Source: Arthrobacter echini (GTDB lineage: Bacteria; Actinomycetota; Actinomycetes; Actinomycetales; Micrococcaceae). From it: a stretch of DNA of 64,000 bases. Position 1 is the stretch's first letter, and each line of letters starts with the position of its first letter. The notes under the pieces are model-generated. The model made no database searches. It was not told the origin of the DNA and was given only the letters and a program-made list of their open reading frames with translations. The stretch spans positions 62,001 to 126,000 of the forward strand of contig NZ_SSWH01000003.1 of assembly GCF_004803505.1 (NCBI RefSeq), written 5' to 3'. Shown here in pieces: positions 24,635-34,307 of the stretch. The translations under genes and the position numbers were made by a program.

Positions 24635-26821
24635 GTGCCACAGACGCAGCAGCAGGAATTGACCTGGACCGATCTGGACCAGAAGACGGTCGACACCATT
24701 CGGGTCCTGGCGGCGGACGCCGTGGAGAAGGTGGGCAACGGCCACCCCGGTACCGCCATGAGCCTGGCGCCGGCAGCCTATCTCCTGTTCCAGAAACTGA
24801 TGCGGCACGATCCCTCCGATCCCGAGTGGACCGGACGCGATCGCTTCGTCCTCTCCCCCGGCCACACGTCGCTGACCCTGTACATCCAGCTCTACCTCTC
24901 CGGTTACGGTCTGGAGCTCGATGATCTCAAGGCCCTTCGCACCTGGGGTTCGCTGACTCCCGGACACCCCGAGTACCGGCACACCACCGGTGTCGAGGTC
25001 ACGACCGGTCCGCTGGGTCAGGGACTGGCCACCGCGGTCGGCTTCGCCTACGGACAGCGCAGGCAGCGCGGCATGTTCGACGCCGACGCCCCCGAGGGCA
25101 CCAGTCCGTTCGACCACACCATCTGGGTGATCGCCTCCGACGGTGACCTGCAGGAGGGCGTGACGGCCGAGGCCTCCTCGCTCGCGGGGCACCAGGAGCT
25201 GGGGAACCTCGTGGTCCTCTACGACCAGAACCACATCTCGATCGAGGACGACACCGATGTCGCGTTCAGCGAGGACGTCCTGGCTCGCTACGAGGCCTAC
25301 GGCTGGCACACCCAGCGCGTCGACTGGACGAAGACCGGCGAATACGTCGAGGACGTCGCCGAACTGTATTCGGCACTCGTCGCCGCCAGGAACGAGACCT
25401 CGAAGCCCAGCATCATCGCGCTGCGCAGCATCATCGGCTATCCGGCTCCGAACAAGCAGAACACCGGCAAGGCCCACGGCTCGGCACTCGGTGCGGACGA
25501 GGTGGCCGCCGTCAAGAAGGCGCTCGGCTTCGACCCCGAGAAGCACTTCGAGGTGGACCCCGAAGTGCTCGAGCACGCACGGAAGGTCGTCCAGCGAGGC
25601 GCCGAGGCCCACTCGTCCTGGCAAAAGGACTTCGACGCCTGGGAGAACGGGCACGCGGAGGAGGCCGCGCTGCTGGAACGCATCCAGGCGCGCACACTTC
25701 CCGAGGGGTGGGAGGACTCGCTGCCGAGCTTCGAGGCCGGCAAGGACATGTCCACACGTGCGGCGTCCGGCAAGATCCTCACCGCCATCGGGCCTGTGCT
25801 GCCCGAGCTCTGGGGTGGCAGCGCGGATCTGGCCGAGTCCAACAACACGACCATCGAGGGCGCGCCGTCGTTCATCCCGAAGAGCCGGCAGACCGACATG
25901 TGGTCGGGCGACCGGTACGGGCGTGTCCTGCACTTCGGTATCCGCGAGCACGCCGCTGCCGCGATCGTCAACGGCATCGTCATGCACAGCAGCACGCGGG
26001 CCTTCTCCGGGACGTTCCTGATCTTCAGTGACTACCAGCGCCCCGCGGTGCGCCTCGGTGCGCTGATGGGTGTTCCCGCGATCTACGTCTGGACCCACGA
26101 CTCCATCGGTCTCGGCGAGGACGGACCCACCCATCAGCCCGTGGAGCACCTCTCGGCGCTGCGCACCATTCCGGGTCTCGACGTCGTCCGCCCGGGCGAC
26201 GCGAACGAGGTGGCGGTCGCCTGGCGGACCATTCTCGAGAACACCGACAATCCTGCCGGTCTCGTCCTGACCCGCCAGAACATCCCCGTCTTCGAGCGCG
26301 GCACCGGCGCAGCCGAGGGCGACACGTTCGCGTCGGCCGAGGGCGCCGCCAAGGGCGGATACGTCCTCGCGGAGGCGAAGAACGGTTCCCCGGACGTGAT
26401 CCTCATCGGTACCGGCTCGGAGGTGCAGCTGGCGGTCGCGGCTCGCGAGACGCTCGAGGCGGACGGGATCTCGACCCGTGTCGTCTCCATGCCGTCCCTC
26501 GAGTGGTTCAACGCACAGGACGAGGACTACCGCGAGAGCGTGTTGCCGCGCACCCTGCGGGCCCGCGTCTCGGTGGAAGCGGGCGTGGCGCAGAGCTGGT
26601 ACGGGATCATCGGCGACGCCGGACGCAGCGTATCGCTGGAGCACTACGGCGCTTCGGCCGACTACAAGACGCTGTTCCGCGAATTCGGTATCACGCCCGA
26701 GGCGGTCGTCCAGGCGGCGAAGGACTCCATCGCGGCAGCGGGCTCGGATCCGCTGGCGCCGAACCGCACGGTCGCCATGCCCTCCGGGCGCCGTGCCACC
26801 GAGACGGGCGACCAGCAGTAG
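24635..26821 (+). CDS. tkt: Transketolase
   Basis: A 728-residue thiamine-diphosphate enzyme of the non-oxidative pentose phosphate pathway. It has GNGHPGTAMSLAP near residues 31-43, the ThDP/metal segment GDLQEGVTAEA with DQNHISIE about 165-195, and GIREHAAAAIVNGI near 430. The GTG at 24635 is chosen since translation from there begins VPQTQQQELTWTDLD, usual for Micrococcaceae Tkt, and AGAGGGG lies upstream. First gene of the tkt-tal-pgi-zwf-opcA-pgl operon. Confidence 0.95.
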   Translation: MPQTQQQELTWTDLDQKTVDTIRVLAADAVEKVGNGHPGTAMSLAPAAYLLFQKLMRHDPSDPEWTGRDRFVLSPGHTSLTLYIQLYLSGYGLELDDLKALRTWGSLTPGHPEYRHTTGVEVTTGPLGQGLATAVGFAYGQRRQRGMFDADAPEGTSPFDHTIWVIASDGDLQEGVTAEASSLAGHQELGNLVVLYDQNHISIEDDTDVAFSEDVLARYEAYGWHTQRVDWTKTGEYVEDVAELYSALVAARNETSKPSIIALRSIIGYPAPNKQNTGKAHGSALGADEVAAVKKALGFDPEKHFEVDPEVLEHARKVVQRGAEAHSSWQKDFDAWENGHAEEAALLERIQARTLPEGWEDSLPSFEAGKDMSTRAASGKILTAIGPVLPELWGGSADLAESNNTTIEGAPSFIPKSRQTDMWSGDRYGRVLHFGIREHAAAAIVNGIVMHSSTRAFSGTFLIFSDYQRPAVRLGALMGVPAIYVWTHDSIGLGEDGPTHQPVEHLSALRTIPGLDVVRPGDANEVAVAWRTILENTDNPAGLVLTRQNIPVFERGTGAAEGDTFASAEGAAKGGYVLAEAKNGSPDVILIGTGSEVQLAVAARETLEADGISTRVVSMPSLEWFNAQDEDYRESVLPRTLRARVSVEAGVAQSWYGIIGDAGRSVSLEHYGASADYKTLFREFGITPEAVVQAAKDSIAAAGSDPLAPNRTVAMPSGRRATETGDQQ

Positions 26822-26884
26822 CCGCAGCAGCATCGTTACCTCCCTTCCAGCACTAGTTCCGCGGATGCGGAAAAGGAGCACACC

Positions 26885-27994
26885 ATGACAACCCCCACAG
26901 CCGAGCTCTCCAGGGCCGGCGTCTCCATCTGGCTCGACGATCTCTCCCGGGAACGCATCAACTCGGGTGCCTTCAAGCACCTCATCGAGGACCTGAACGT
27001 CGTGGGAGTCACGACGAACCCGAGCATCTTCGCGGCCGCGCTGAAGCAGGGCGAGTCCTACGCCTCGCAGGTCGGCGCTCTCTCCGCGGCGGGCGCCGAC
27101 GTCGACCAGGCCGTCTTCGACATCACGACGCACGACGTCTCCCAGGCCTGCGACCTCTTCGCCGAGGAGGCCGAGCGCTCCAAGGGTGTGGACGGGCGCG
27201 TCTCCATCGAGGTGGATCCGCGGCTCGCTCGCGACACCGAGGGGACCATCGCCGAGGCCAAGCGCCTGCACGCCAAGGTGCAGCGCACCAACGTGCTCAT
27301 CAAGATCCCGGCGACCGTGGAGGGCCTCGAGGCCATCTCCGCGACACTTGCCGCGGGCATCAGCGTCAACGTCACGTTGATCTTCTCCCTGGAGAGGTAC
27401 CGCGCGGTGATCAACGCGTTCATGCAGGGACTGGAGCAGGCGAAGGAGAACGGGCACGACCTCGCGGACATCCACTCCGTCGCGTCCTTCTTCGTCTCCC
27501 GCGTGGACACCGAGATCGATTCCCGGCTCGACGCGATCGGGACCGAGGAGGCGACCTCGCTCAAGGGCAAGGCCGGCCTCGCCAACGCTCGACTGGCCTA
27601 CCAGATCTTCGAGGAGCAGTTCTCCTCCGAACGCTGGCAGGTCCTGAAGGACGCCGGGGCAGCCCCCCAGCGTCCGCTGTGGGCCTCGACGGGCGTGAAG
27701 GACCCTGATCTGCCCGACACCCTCTACGTGGTGGGTCTGGTGGCGGAGAACGTCGTCAACACCATGCCGGAGAAGACCCTCGACGCCACCGCGGATCACG
27801 GCGTCGTCGAGCGTGACACCATCACCGGCACCTACGAGGAATCCAACGAGATCCTGAACCGACTGGATGCGCTCGGCGTCTCCTACACGGAAGTCGTGGA
27901 TCAGCTGGAGACCGAGGGCCTGGACAAATTCGTGGCGAGCTGGGCCGAGCTGCTCGAGACCGTCCAGAGCGCGCTCGACGCGGCGAAGGAGTAG
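26885..27994 (+). CDS. tal: Transaldolase
   Basis: A 369-residue transaldolase of the long actinobacterial type. The Schiff-base Lys is in LIKIPAT (about 137-143), with TTNPSIF at about 44-50 and [11 protein letters not shown] at about 260. It shuttles three-carbon units in the pentose phosphate pathway. AAGGAG lies 7 nt before the ATG, preceded by a TTCCGC-GGAT-GCGGAA hairpin (26857-26872) that could shape or protect the 63-nt spacer from tkt. Confidence 0.95.
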   Translation: MTTPTAELSRAGVSIWLDDLSRERINSGAFKHLIEDLNVVGVTTNPSIFAAALKQGESYASQVGALSAAGADVDQAVFDITTHDVSQACDLFAEEAERSKGVDGRVSIEVDPRLARDTEGTIAEAKRLHAKVQRTNVLIKIPATVEGLEAISATLAAGISVNVTLIFSLERYRAVINAFMQGLEQAKENGHDLADIHSVASFFVSRVDTEIDSRLDAIGTEEATSLKGKAGLANARLAYQIFEEQFSSERWQVLKDAGAAPQRPLWASTGVKDPDLPDTLYVVGLVAENVVNTMPEKTLDATADHGVVERDTITGTYEESNEILNRLDALGVSYTEVVDQLETEGLDKFVASWAELLETVQSALDAAKE

Positions 27995-27998
27995 ACCC

Positions 27999-29663
27999 GT
28001 GAGTTCGTTCGCACTCAGTGCAACCGGTGCGGCCCTCGACGCCGTCGAAACCGCCGTGCCCACTCTCGTCTCGGACCGCGTCGCGTCCCGGCTCATGGCC
28101 AAGGACGCGACCCTGTGGGGTGAGGACGCCGAGTCGGAAGCCTCGATCCGCCTCGGCTGGATCGATCTGTTCGACGGCTCGCGCGCTCTCATCCCTGAGA
28201 TCCTGGGACTCCGCGCCGATCTCCAGGCCGAAGGAGTCGATCGCGTCGTGCTCTGCGGCATGGGTGGTTCGTCGCTCGCGCCCGAGGTGATCACCAAGGA
28301 AGCCGGCGTCGAACTCGTCGTTCTCGATGCGACGGATCCACAGCAGGTGCGTCGTGCGCTGGAGGGAGACCTGCAGCGCACCGCCATCGTGGTGTCCTCC
28401 AAGTCCGGCTCCACCGTGGAGACCGATTCGCAGCGCCGCCTCTTCGAGCAGGCCTTCACGGACGCGGGGATCGACGCTCCCTCGCGCATCGTGGTCGTGA
28501 CGGATCCGGGCTCCCCCCTCGAGGACGCCTCGCGGAAGGCCGGATACCGCAAGGTGTTCACCGCCGATCCGAATGTCGGGGGACGCTACTCCGCTCTGAC
28601 GGCGTTCGGGCTCGTCCCGTCAGGACTCGCCGGGGCGGACATCGAGACGCTCCTGAACGACGCCGAGGACAGCGCCGAGTTCCTCGGGGACGACGCCGAG
28701 GACAACGTGGGCCTGCAGCTGGGCGCGGTCCTGGGCGGTACCGCGCCGCTGCGGGACAAGATCGTCTTCGCCGACGAGGATTCCGGTCTTCCGGGATTCG
28801 CGGACTGGGCGGAGCAGCTGATCGCCGAATCGACCGGCAAGCTCGGCACGGGTCTGCTGCCCGTCGTCGCGTCGATCGATGCCCCGGAACTGGCTGACGT
28901 CGCGCCCGACGTCCTGCCCGTCGTCCTGGCTCCTGTGGACAGTCCCGCCGTCGAGGGAGCCGCAGTGGAAGGGACGGCGATGAACGGCACGCGCGTGAGC
29001 GTCAGCGGAACCCTGGGAAGCCAGCTGTTCGTCTGGGAGTACGCCGTCGCGGTCGCCGGCCGCCTGCTGGGTATCAATCCGTTCGATCAACCGGACGTCG
29101 AGGCCGCCAAGAAGGCCGCCCGGGGTCTGCTCGACGATCGGCCCGGGACCGCCGCGCCCGCGTTCGTGGACGGAGCCGTCGAGGTCCGCGGGGATGCGGA
29201 TCTGCTCGGATCCGCCACGACCGTGCAGGCAGCCCTCGAGAATCTCCTGGCCCGCCTGCCGGAGAACGGCTACCTGGCGGTACAGGCCTATCTCGATCGT
29301 CAGGGTCAGGTGGAGCTCGAGCAGGTTCGCGGTCCGTTGGCCGAAGCCACCGGGCGCCCGGTCACCTTCGGGTGGGGACCGCGCTTCCTCCACTCTACCG
29401 GGCAGTACCACAAGGGCGGTTCTCCCGTCGGAGTGTACCTGCAGCTCACCGGGACCAGCGACGACGACCTGTCCGTCCCGGGGCAGCCGTTCAGCTTCGG
29501 TGAGCTGATCGCGGCGCAGGCCGCCGGCGACGCCCAGGTGCTCGCGGATCACGGGCGCCCCGTCCTGCGGCTCCGGCTGACGGACCGCACCGCCGGCGTG
29601 GAACAGATCCGGGCCGTGGCAGGTACTCTCGCCGGGTCCGGTGCGGCGTGGGAGAACGGATGA
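27999..29663 (+). CDS. pgi: Glucose-6-phosphate isomerase
   Basis: A 554-residue phosphoglucose isomerase, starting at GTG 27999 only 4 nt after the tal stop. SIS-fold motifs are CGMGGSSLAPEV (about 86-97), VSSKSGSTVET (about 130-140) and the C-terminal LHSTGQYHKGGSPVGV (about 465-480). It interconverts glucose-6-P and fructose-6-P, linking glycolysis to the pathway genes around it. Its stop overlaps zwf as ATGA. It resembles the divergent Pgi of Micrococcaceae more than the E. coli enzyme. Confidence 0.92.
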   Translation: MSSFALSATGAALDAVETAVPTLVSDRVASRLMAKDATLWGEDAESEASIRLGWIDLFDGSRALIPEILGLRADLQAEGVDRVVLCGMGGSSLAPEVITKEAGVELVVLDATDPQQVRRALEGDLQRTAIVVSSKSGSTVETDSQRRLFEQAFTDAGIDAPSRIVVVTDPGSPLEDASRKAGYRKVFTADPNVGGRYSALTAFGLVPSGLAGADIETLLNDAEDSAEFLGDDAEDNVGLQLGAVLGGTAPLRDKIVFADEDSGLPGFADWAEQLIAESTGKLGTGLLPVVASIDAPELADVAPDVLPVVLAPVDSPAVEGAAVEGTAMNGTRVSVSGTLGSQLFVWEYAVAVAGRLLGINPFDQPDVEAAKKAARGLLDDRPGTAAPAFVDGAVEVRGDADLLGSATTVQAALENLLARLPENGYLAVQAYLDRQGQVELEQVRGPLAEATGRPVTFGWGPRFLHSTGQYHKGGSPVGVYLQLTGTSDDDLSVPGQPFSFGELIAAQAAGDAQVLADHGRPVLRLRLTDRTAGVEQIRAVAGTLAGSGAAWENG

Positions 29664-31210
29664 GCCGGTCGGGAGCATCGTCCCCCAGATCGTCCAATCC
29701 GCTGCGTGATGCGCGTGACCGGCGACTGAACCGGATCGCCGGCCCGTCCTCGCTGGTTCTCTTCGGTGTGACGGGTGATCTGGCCCGGAAGAAGCTGATG
29801 CCTGCGATCTACGATCTGGCGAACCGCGGGCTGCTGCCCCCGAGCTTCGGTCTCGTCGGTTTCGGCCGTCGCGACTGGAGCGACGACGAGTTCGTCGCAG
29901 AGGTCAAGGAGTCCGTCACGCAGTACGCCCGGACGCCCTTCAACGACGCGGTGTGGGAACAGCTCTCGGCCGGCATCCGTTTCGTCCAGGGCACGTTCGA
30001 CGACGACGAGGCGTTCGGGGCGCTGCAGGAGTGCCTCGAGGAGCTGGACCGGGATCGGGGAACCCGCGGTAATCACGCGTTCTATCTCTCGATCCCGCCC
30101 GATGCGTTCGAGGCAGTGTGCCAGAAGCTCTCGGAACACGGTCTCGCCCAACCCGACGACGGTCAGTGGCGCCGGGTGGTGATCGAGAAGCCGTTCGGTC
30201 ATGATCTCGAATCGGCCCAGGAACTGAACCGGATCGTCGAGGAGGTCTTCCCCCCTGACGCCGTCTTCCGGATCGACCACTATCTGGGCAAGGAGACCGT
30301 CCAGAACATCCTGGCCCTGCGCTTCGCGAACCAGCTCTTCGAACCGCTGTGGAACGCCAATCACGTGGACCACGTCCAGATCACCATGGCCGAGGACATC
30401 GGGATCGGCAGCCGTGCCGGATACTACGACGGCGTGGGAGCAGCCAGGGATGTGATCCAGAACCACCTCCTCCAGCTCCTGGCCCTGACGGCGATGGAGG
30501 AACCCATCTCCTTCGATGCCGAACATCTCCGCACCGAGAAGGAGAAGGTCCTCGCCGCAGTGCAACTTCCCGACGATCTCGCGGGTCGGTCGGCCCGCGG
30601 TCAGTACGGATCCGGGTGGCAGGGAGGAGAGCACGTCAACGGCTTCCTCGAGGAGGACGGCATACCGGCCGACTCGGTGACGGAAAGCTTCGCGGCTCTC
30701 CGGCTGGACATCCACACGCGCCGCTGGTCGGGGGTGCCGTTCTATCTGCGTACCGGGAAACGGCTCGGGCGGCGGGTCACCGAGATCGCCGTCGTCTTCA
30801 AGCGGGCGCCGAATCTCCTCTTCAGGGAGCACGACGAGGCCGCCTTCGGCCAGAACGCCGTCGTGATCCGGGTCCAGCCCGACGAGGGGGTGACCATCCG
30901 CTTCGGTTCGAAGGTGCCGGGGACCCAGACCGAGGTCCGCGATGTCACGATGGACTTCGGCTACGGTCACTCCTTCACGGAGTCGAGCCCGGAAGCCTAC
31001 GAGCGGCTCATCCTCGACGTGCTGCTGGGCGAGCCGCCACTGTTCCCCCGCCAGCAGGAGGTGGAGCTTTCCTGGCAGATCCTCGACCCGTTCGAGAAGT
31101 ACTGGCAGTCACTCGACGGCCAGCCCGAGACCTACGAGCCCGGAAGCTGGGGCCCGGCCTCCGCGGACGAGTTGCTCGCCGCCGACGGACGAACCTGGAG
31201 AAGGCCATGA
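29660..31210 (+). CDS. zwf: Glucose-6-phosphate 1-dehydrogenase
   Basis: A 516-residue enzyme that makes NADPH and 6-phosphogluconolactone. The nucleotide-binding motif GVTGDLARKKL is at about residues 34-44, the catalytic RIDHYLGKE near 203-211, and EKPFGHD near 176. The ATG overlaps the pgi stop by 4 nt and its own stop overlaps opcA by 4 nt, so translation is chained through the operon. Confidence 0.96.
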   Translation: MSRSGASSPRSSNPLRDARDRRLNRIAGPSSLVLFGVTGDLARKKLMPAIYDLANRGLLPPSFGLVGFGRRDWSDDEFVAEVKESVTQYARTPFNDAVWEQLSAGIRFVQGTFDDDEAFGALQECLEELDRDRGTRGNHAFYLSIPPDAFEAVCQKLSEHGLAQPDDGQWRRVVIEKPFGHDLESAQELNRIVEEVFPPDAVFRIDHYLGKETVQNILALRFANQLFEPLWNANHVDHVQITMAEDIGIGSRAGYYDGVGAARDVIQNHLLQLLALTAMEEPISFDAEHLRTEKEKVLAAVQLPDDLAGRSARGQYGSGWQGGEHVNGFLEEDGIPADSVTESFAALRLDIHTRRWSGVPFYLRTGKRLGRRVTEIAVVFKRAPNLLFREHDEAAFGQNAVVIRVQPDEGVTIRFGSKVPGTQTEVRDVTMDFGYGHSFTESSPEAYERLILDVLLGEPPLFPRQQEVELSWQILDPFEKYWQSLDGQPETYEPGSWGPASADELLAADGRTWRRP

Positions 31211-32142
31211 TCGTGGAGCTGCCCGACACCACCACCTCGAAGGTGTCGAAGGAACTGATGTCCCTGCGGGACAGCGGCGGCGTCGTCGCCCTGGGCCGGG
31301 TCCTCACCCTCGTGGTGATGACCCGGTCGGGTGACGAGGAGGACATCATCGACGCCGCGAACGAGGCCAGTCGCGAGCACCCGTGCAGGATCATCGTCCT
31401 TGCCGAGGGATCCGCCGAGGAGCCCACCCGGCTCGACGGTCAGATTCGCGTGGGCGGGGACGCCGGTGCCTCCGAGGTCATCGTCCTGCGCGGGTACGGG
31501 GATCTGTCCGAGGAGAACGAGTCACTGGTCTCGGCTCTCCTGCTGCCCGATGCACCGATCGTCGCGTGGTGGCCGCACGGCGCGCCGGCGAATGTGGCCG
31601 GGACCTCCATCGGCTCCATCGCACACCGCAGGATCACCGATTCCGCGCAGGAGCCGGACCCGACACAGGCACTCCACACGATCAGCGCGACCTACACGGC
31701 GGGTGACACCGATCTGGCCTGGACCCGGCTGACGAACTGGCGGGTCCAGCTCGCAGCCGTCATGGACCAACTCGAAGGAGATGCGCCGATCACCGCGATC
31801 ACCGTGGGGGGCGCATCGGACTCTCCGAGTACGGTCCTGCTCGCAGCCTGGCTCGCGCACGCTCTCGATGCGCCGGTGACCATCGACGCAGGTCCCCCGG
31901 GAAGAGGGCTCAAAGCTGTCCGTCTGGTACGGGAAGGGGGCGACGTCGAGTTGTACCGCCCTGGCACCGATGTGGCCGAGCTGCATCAGCCGGACCAGCC
32001 GGTCCAGCATATTTCCCTCCCGCGCAGAAGCCTCCGTGACTGCCTCGCGGAGGAACTCAGGCGGCTCGACCCCGACGAGGTCTTCGGGGAAGTCATCACC
32101 GAAGGACTTCAGCGGACACAGCTGAGGAAGGGAGCAGCATGA
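31207..32142 (+). CDS. opcA: OpcA, glucose-6-phosphate dehydrogenase assembly protein
   Basis: A 311-residue OpcA. The family activates or assembles glucose-6-phosphate dehydrogenase in cyanobacteria and Actinobacteria. Recognisable pieces are HPCRIIVLA near residues 58-66, LLLPDAPIVAWWP near 111-123 and the RVTDSAQ-like RITDSAQ near 140. It overlaps both neighbours by 4 nt. Confidence 0.93.
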   Translation: MIVELPDTTTSKVSKELMSLRDSGGVVALGRVLTLVVMTRSGDEEDIIDAANEASREHPCRIIVLAEGSAEEPTRLDGQIRVGGDAGASEVIVLRGYGDLSEENESLVSALLLPDAPIVAWWPHGAPANVAGTSIGSIAHRRITDSAQEPDPTQALHTISATYTAGDTDLAWTRLTNWRVQLAAVMDQLEGDAPITAITVGGASDSPSTVLLAAWLAHALDAPVTIDAGPPGRGLKAVRLVREGGDVELYRPGTDVAELHQPDQPVQHISLPRRSLRDCLAEELRRLDPDEVFGEVITEGLQRTQLRKGAA

Positions 32143-32954
32143 GCGCTGAACCGAAAGTCACCGTCCACCCCTCGCCGGAGCCGCTCGCAGCCGCCGTCGC
32201 TGCACGCCTGATCACGCGTCTGGTGGATGTGCAGAGCGAGCTGGGCACGGCGACGGTGGTACTCACGGGGGGCTCGATCGGGACCGCAGCGTTGCAGGCG
32301 GTCGCGGAGTCACCGGCCCACACGGCCGTCGACTGGAGCAATGTCCACTTCTGGTGGGGTGATGAACGTTTCCTGCCGGCAGCCGATCCGGAGCGCAACG
32401 CCGTCCAGGCCCGTGCCGCGCTGCTCGAGCGCATCCGGGTCGATCCTCGGAAAGTGCACGAGTTCGGCTCGACGGACGACTTCCCGGACGAGAACGCGGC
32501 CGCCGAGGACTACGCCAGGGCTCTGGCGTCGGCCGCGGAGGAGGAACGGGCCGGTGGGGACTCGTCGCAGCAGGATCCGCGGCTGCCCCGCTTCGACGTC
32601 CTCCTCCTGGGTGTCGGACCCGACGCGCACGTCGCCTCGCTCTTCCCCGAGCTCGGTGGCATTCGTACCAGGGGCGAGACGACGGTGGGCGTGGCCGATG
32701 CGCCCAAACCTCCTGCGCAGCGCGTGAGCCTGACCCTCGAGGCCATCAACAGCGCCCAGGAGGTGTGGTTGGCCGTCAGCGGTAGTGACAAGGCCGGCGC
32801 CGTGGGTCTTGCTCTGGCGGGTGCGGGACACATCCAGGTGCCTGCGGCAGGAGCCCGCGGAGTGCGCAGGACCCGTTGGCTGATCGATCAGGACGCCGCG
32901 CAGCAGCTGCCGGGCCGGCTGATCCCCGACGGCGGTGACGAGGACGACGACTGA
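32139..32954 (+). CDS. pgl: 6-phosphogluconolactonase
   Basis: A 271-residue lactonase of the SIS-like DevB family. TGGSIGTAAL is at about 44-53, WWGDERFLP at about 71-79 and LLLGVGPDAHVASLFP at about 155-170. It hydrolyses the lactone made by Zwf. It is the last gene of the operon and is followed by a strong hairpin terminator. The tail GDEDDD is acidic. Confidence 0.93.
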   Translation: MSAEPKVTVHPSPEPLAAAVAARLITRLVDVQSELGTATVVLTGGSIGTAALQAVAESPAHTAVDWSNVHFWWGDERFLPAADPERNAVQARAALLERIRVDPRKVHEFGSTDDFPDENAAAEDYARALASAAEEERAGGDSSQQDPRLPRFDVLLLGVGPDAHVASLFPELGGIRTRGETTVGVADAPKPPAQRVSLTLEAINSAQEVWLAVSGSDKAGAVGLALAGAGHIQVPAAGARGVRRTRWLIDQDAAQQLPGRLIPDGGDEDDD

Positions 32955-32970
32955 GGAGTCCTCAGGGCCG

Positions 32971-33020
32971 AGAAACGGAAGGTCCCCTCATCCGTCCGGA
33001 TGAGGGGACCTTCCGTTTCT
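32971..33020. terminator. Perfect 23-bp hairpin between convergent pgl and secG
   Basis: The 23 bases 32971-32993 are exactly complementary to 32998-33020, with a GTCC loop. The stem begins AGAAACGG and ends in CATCC/GGATG. It reads TTTCT at the 3' end of the + strand and likewise on the other strand, so it can terminate both the pentose-phosphate operon and the secG-side transcript. Confidence 0.93.
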
Positions 33021-33081
33021 GCTCGTCAGGGGCCGGACCCCGAACCATGCGTCCGCGGGTCCAATTGATGCTGTACGAGCC

Positions 33082-33333
33082 TCAGGAGTCACCGGCGAAG
33101 CGCTGGATGAGACCGAGCGCCACGATGACGACGCCCCACGAGAGTCCCAAGGCGACGGTGAAGCGGTTGAGATTGCGCTCCGCGACACCGGAGGACCCCA
33201 TGCTGGAGGTCATACCGCCGCCGAACATGTCGGACATGCCGCCACCGCGCCCCTTGTGGAGCAGGATCAGGAAGGTCAGCAGAAGACTCGTGATTCCGAG
33301 CAGGACGAGCAGGATGATACGGAGGATTTCCAC
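33082..33333 (-). CDS. secG: Preprotein translocase subunit SecG
   Basis: An 83-residue protein with two membrane helices (about 3-23 and 58-78) joined by a Gly/Met-rich loop containing GRGGGMSDMFGGG, the SecG signature. It is the third subunit of the SecYEG channel. It is last in the leftward series gap-pgk-tpiA-secG, a common actinobacterial arrangement. Confidence 0.94.
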   Translation of the reverse strand: MEILRIILLVLLGITSLLLTFLILLHKGRGGGMSDMFGGGMTSSMGSSGVAERNLNRFTVALGLSWGVVIVALGLIQRFAGDS

Positions 33334-33387
33334 GGGGCCCTTTCAAGGCTCGGATTACCGCTTCACGGAAGCGGCAGGCGCACGGAC

Positions 33388-34215
33388 CTAGTCTGTCACC
33401 AGGTGCTCCTCGAACCTGACAATACTAGCAAACTCGGCCACGTCGAGGCTCGCGCCGCCCACGAGGACGCCGTCGACGTCGCGCTCCCTGAGGATACTCG
33501 CCGCGTTCGCCGCCTTCACCGATCCGCCGTAGAGGAGCCGGATCCTGGCAGCCGTATCAGCGGCGAAGAGTGCTTCGAGTTCGGCGCGGATCGCCCCGCG
33601 GATCGCACTGCACATCTCCTGGGCGTCCTCCGGGCCTGCTACCTCCCCGGTCCCGATGGCCCAGACAGGTTCGTAGGCGATCACGAGTGTCGCGACCTGC
33701 TCGGAACTCAGACCGGCGACACCACTGCGAACCTGCGCGAGTGTGTGTTCCACGTGCGAGCCGGCCTGGCGTATTTCAAGACCCTCACCGACGCAGAGGA
33801 TCGGGACCAGGCCGTGCCGGAAAGCCGCGTGCACCTTCCGGTTGACGAGCTCGTCCGATTCACGGTGGAGTGTCCGGCGCTCGGAGTGACCGACCAGGAC
33901 GTAGGAGCACTCGAGCCTGGCGAGGAACTGGCCGGAGATGTCGCCCGTGTAGGCGCCGGAATCCTCCGGTGAGAGGTCCTGCGCGCCGTAGACGATGTCG
34001 AGCGAGTCCCCCTTCACGAGGGTCTGCACGCCTCGCAGATCGGTGAAGGGAGGGAAGACGGAGACCTCCACGCGCGCGGGATCGTGCCCTGCGTCATCCA
34101 GGGTCCACGCCAGCTTCTGCAGGAAGGTGATCCCCTGCATGTGGTCCAGGTTCATCTTCCAGTTGCCCGCGATGAGCGGGCGGCGGTCGAAGGTGCCATT
34201 GGTCGAGGTGGTCAT
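33388..34215 (-). CDS. tpiA: Triosephosphate isomerase
   Basis: A 275-residue TIM barrel with GNWKMN at about 17-22, the electrophile His in VGHSERR (about 112-118), the catalytic Glu in [11 protein letters not shown] (about 184-194) and LYGGSVK near 229. It interconverts dihydroxyacetone phosphate and glyceraldehyde-3-P. It lies 92 bp downstream of pgk. Confidence 0.96.
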   Translation of the reverse strand: MTTSTNGTFDRRPLIAGNWKMNLDHMQGITFLQKLAWTLDDAGHDPARVEVSVFPPFTDLRGVQTLVKGDSLDIVYGAQDLSPEDSGAYTGDISGQFLARLECSYVLVGHSERRTLHRESDELVNRKVHAAFRHGLVPILCVGEGLEIRQAGSHVEHTLAQVRSGVAGLSSEQVATLVIAYEPVWAIGTGEVAGPEDAQEMCSAIRGAIRAELEALFAADTAARIRLLYGGSVKAANAASILRERDVDGVLVGGASLDVAEFASIVRFEEHLVTD

Positions 34216-34307
34216 CAGCTACTCCATTCGTTGCAGTCGCGACGGCGGGACCCGCACGGAGCAGGGCTCGGTGCGGGTCCCGCCGCCACGACCGGGGACA
34301 GGATCGG

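Noticed and set aside
24488-28561. A 1357-codon open frame antisense to tkt and tal
   Set aside because: It mirrors the codon structure of two real genes; its translation is Arg/Gly/His/Val-rich with no motif. High G+C makes such antisense frames common.
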